NCBI GenBank assembly: GCA_900549455.1
Contig: UROM01000004.1
Span: 1-40,210 of the forward strand
Length of the DNA: 40,210 nt
Source of the DNA: an uncultured Collinsella sp.
Lineage (GTDB): Bacteria > Actinomycetota > Coriobacteriia > Coriobacteriales > Coriobacteriaceae
Reading direction: 5' to 3'
The notes beneath the pieces were generated by a model. That model saw nothing but the letters and a program-made list of their open reading frames with translations, had not been told where the DNA came from and did no database searches. How positions within the stretch are numbered: position 1 is the first letter of the stretch; the number at the start of each line of letters is the position of its first letter. The translations under genes and the position numbers were made by a program. This document shows, in pieces, positions 39,371-40,210 of the stretch.

Positions 39371-40184
39371 ATGAGCGACATTATGAGGCCGATCCCGTTT
39401 TCGCAGCTGATGAACTGGATCATCGAGGAGCACAAGACCCAGGACGCCATCTTTGGCGTGCGCAAGATGGTCACGACCAACCAGGAGGGCGCGCTTCCCA
39501 TTTTTGACGAGCGCATCGAGACTCCGTTTGGCCCGGCCGCCGGCCCCAACACGCAGCTGGCCCAGAACATCGTGGCCTCTTATGTGGCCGGTTCCCGCTT
39601 CTTTGAGCTCAAGACCGTTCAGGTTATGGACGGCGAGGAGCTCTCCAAGTGTGTGAACAAACCCTGCATCGTGGCACAGGACGAGTGCTACAACTGCGAG
39701 TGGTCGACCGAGCTCGAGGTTCCGCAGGCCTTTGCCGAGTACGTGAAGGCATGGTTTGCCTGCCACCTGATCGCTCGCGAGTACGGTCTGGGCAGCCCGG
39801 ACGGTTTTGTCTTTAACATGTCCGTGGGCTATGACCTCGAGGGCATCAAGAGCCCCAAGGTCGACGCCTACATCGAGGGCATGAAGGACGCCAGCGGCTC
39901 CGACGTCTGGAACGAGTGCCGCGCATGGGCGCTCGCCAACCTGGACAAGTTTGAGCATGTCGACGCCGCGTTTGTCGAGTCCATTCCGGCGCGCGTGTCC
40001 AACTCCATCACCGAGTCCACGCTGCATGGCTGCCCGCCGGCCGAGATCGAGCGCATCGCGACCTATCTGATCACCGAGAAGGGCCTCAACACCTACATCA
40101 AGTGCAACCCTACGCTGCTGGGCTATGAGTTTGCCCGCCAGCGTCTGAACGAGCTGGGCTTTGACTACATCGTCTTCGATGAGC
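39371..40184 (+). CDS. ygfK: YgfK-type Fe-S oxidoreductase (putative selenate reductase subunit), N-terminal part
   Basis: The first 271 residues of YgfK, normally about 1000 residues with a dihydropyrimidine dehydrogenase-like barrel, a glutamate synthase-like FAD/NAD domain and ferredoxin clusters. The start is MSDIMRPIPFSQLMNWIIEEH; also visible are TPFGPAAGPNTQLAQNIVASYVAGSRFFELKTVQ, KPCIVAQDECYNCEWSTEL and STLHGCPPAEIERIATYLI with KCNPTLLGY. ATG 39371 follows GAGAGGAGCTCATT. The gene runs off the contig; the frame stays open through adapter at 40185. YgfK is required for urate use in uric acid clusters of gut bacteria; its electron partner is unknown. With permease and ssnA it marks a purine degradation locus. 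Confidence 0.9.
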
Positions 40185-40210
40185 CTGTCTCTTATACACA
40201 TCTGACGCTG
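40185..40210 (-). other. Nextera read-1 adapter left on the contig end
   Basis: CTGTCTCTTATACACATCT (40185-40203) is the Tn5 mosaic end in reverse, and GACGCTG (40204-40210) is the start of the read-1 side adapter. On the minus strand it opens a false frame beginning MCIRDR, a known adapter-derived peptide. Confidence 0.98.

Noticed and set aside
39218..40201. Minus-strand gene opposite ygfK
   Set aside because: Its start MCIRDR is translated adapter; the plus strand encodes YgfK.

Overview
The window is not one natural piece of DNA. It is an assembled contig with uncut Nextera library adapter at both ends (1-47 and 40185-40210) and a chimeric join inside a gene at about 11352-11372. The left 11.3 kb has moderate G+C, Firmicute-style gene content and strong AGGAGG ribosome sites. 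It looks like a Negativicute of the Dialister/Megasphaera type (impression from gene content, not a search). The right 29 kb is clearly richer in G+C, with GCC/CTC/GAG-biased codons and Collinsella-like (Coriobacteriia) gene content. The two most likely come from different members of one gut community.

Left part (48-11372): 3' part of purA, a convergent tRNA-Gly(CCC), a yjiH-yjiG-M20 amidohydrolase operon, an LCM-family methyltransferase, an AT-rich patch with a small Xre regulator and a frameshifted dinD, a TMEM43-like membrane protein, and a run of small genes that includes a SUKH-3 and a DUF7674-like immunity protein with no toxin nearby. Then come an RclA-type flavoprotein, a 287-bp array of 41 perfectly phased heptamers, and the first third of azlC, which runs in frame into fabK at the join.

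Right part: (a) a type II fatty acid operon, fabK(partial)-fabD-fabG-fabF-accB-fabZ-accC-accDA, with accD and accA fused, then a lone PTS EIIC; (b) a CDF metal exporter and a histidine phosphatase; (c) a shortened S10/spc ribosomal cluster, rplC to rplX, without rpsJ at its head and closed by a terminator after rplX, with three structured untranslated regions (before rplC, rplB and rplN); (d) a Gfo/Idh oxidoreductase with a DeoR regulator; (e) a 430-bp gene-free stretch with six alternately oriented copies of a 15-bp motif at a 40-bp pitch, bracketed by two 40-bp direct repeats; (f) two probable 23S rRNA modification genes (RluA-type synthase and U32/RlhA-type protein); (g) ridA, a YheO/DauR-type regulator, an NCS2 purine permease, ssnA and the start of ygfK, which together look like the front of an anaerobic purine/uric acid degradation cluster cut off by the contig end.

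The most original non-coding signals are the 40-bp-pitch alternating array, a set of intergenic palindromes with different arms around a shared GTCCCC core, a 137-bp fold-back before the ribosomal operon, the ribosomal leaders, and the heptamer array. The apparent AzlC-FabK fusion should be treated as an artefact.
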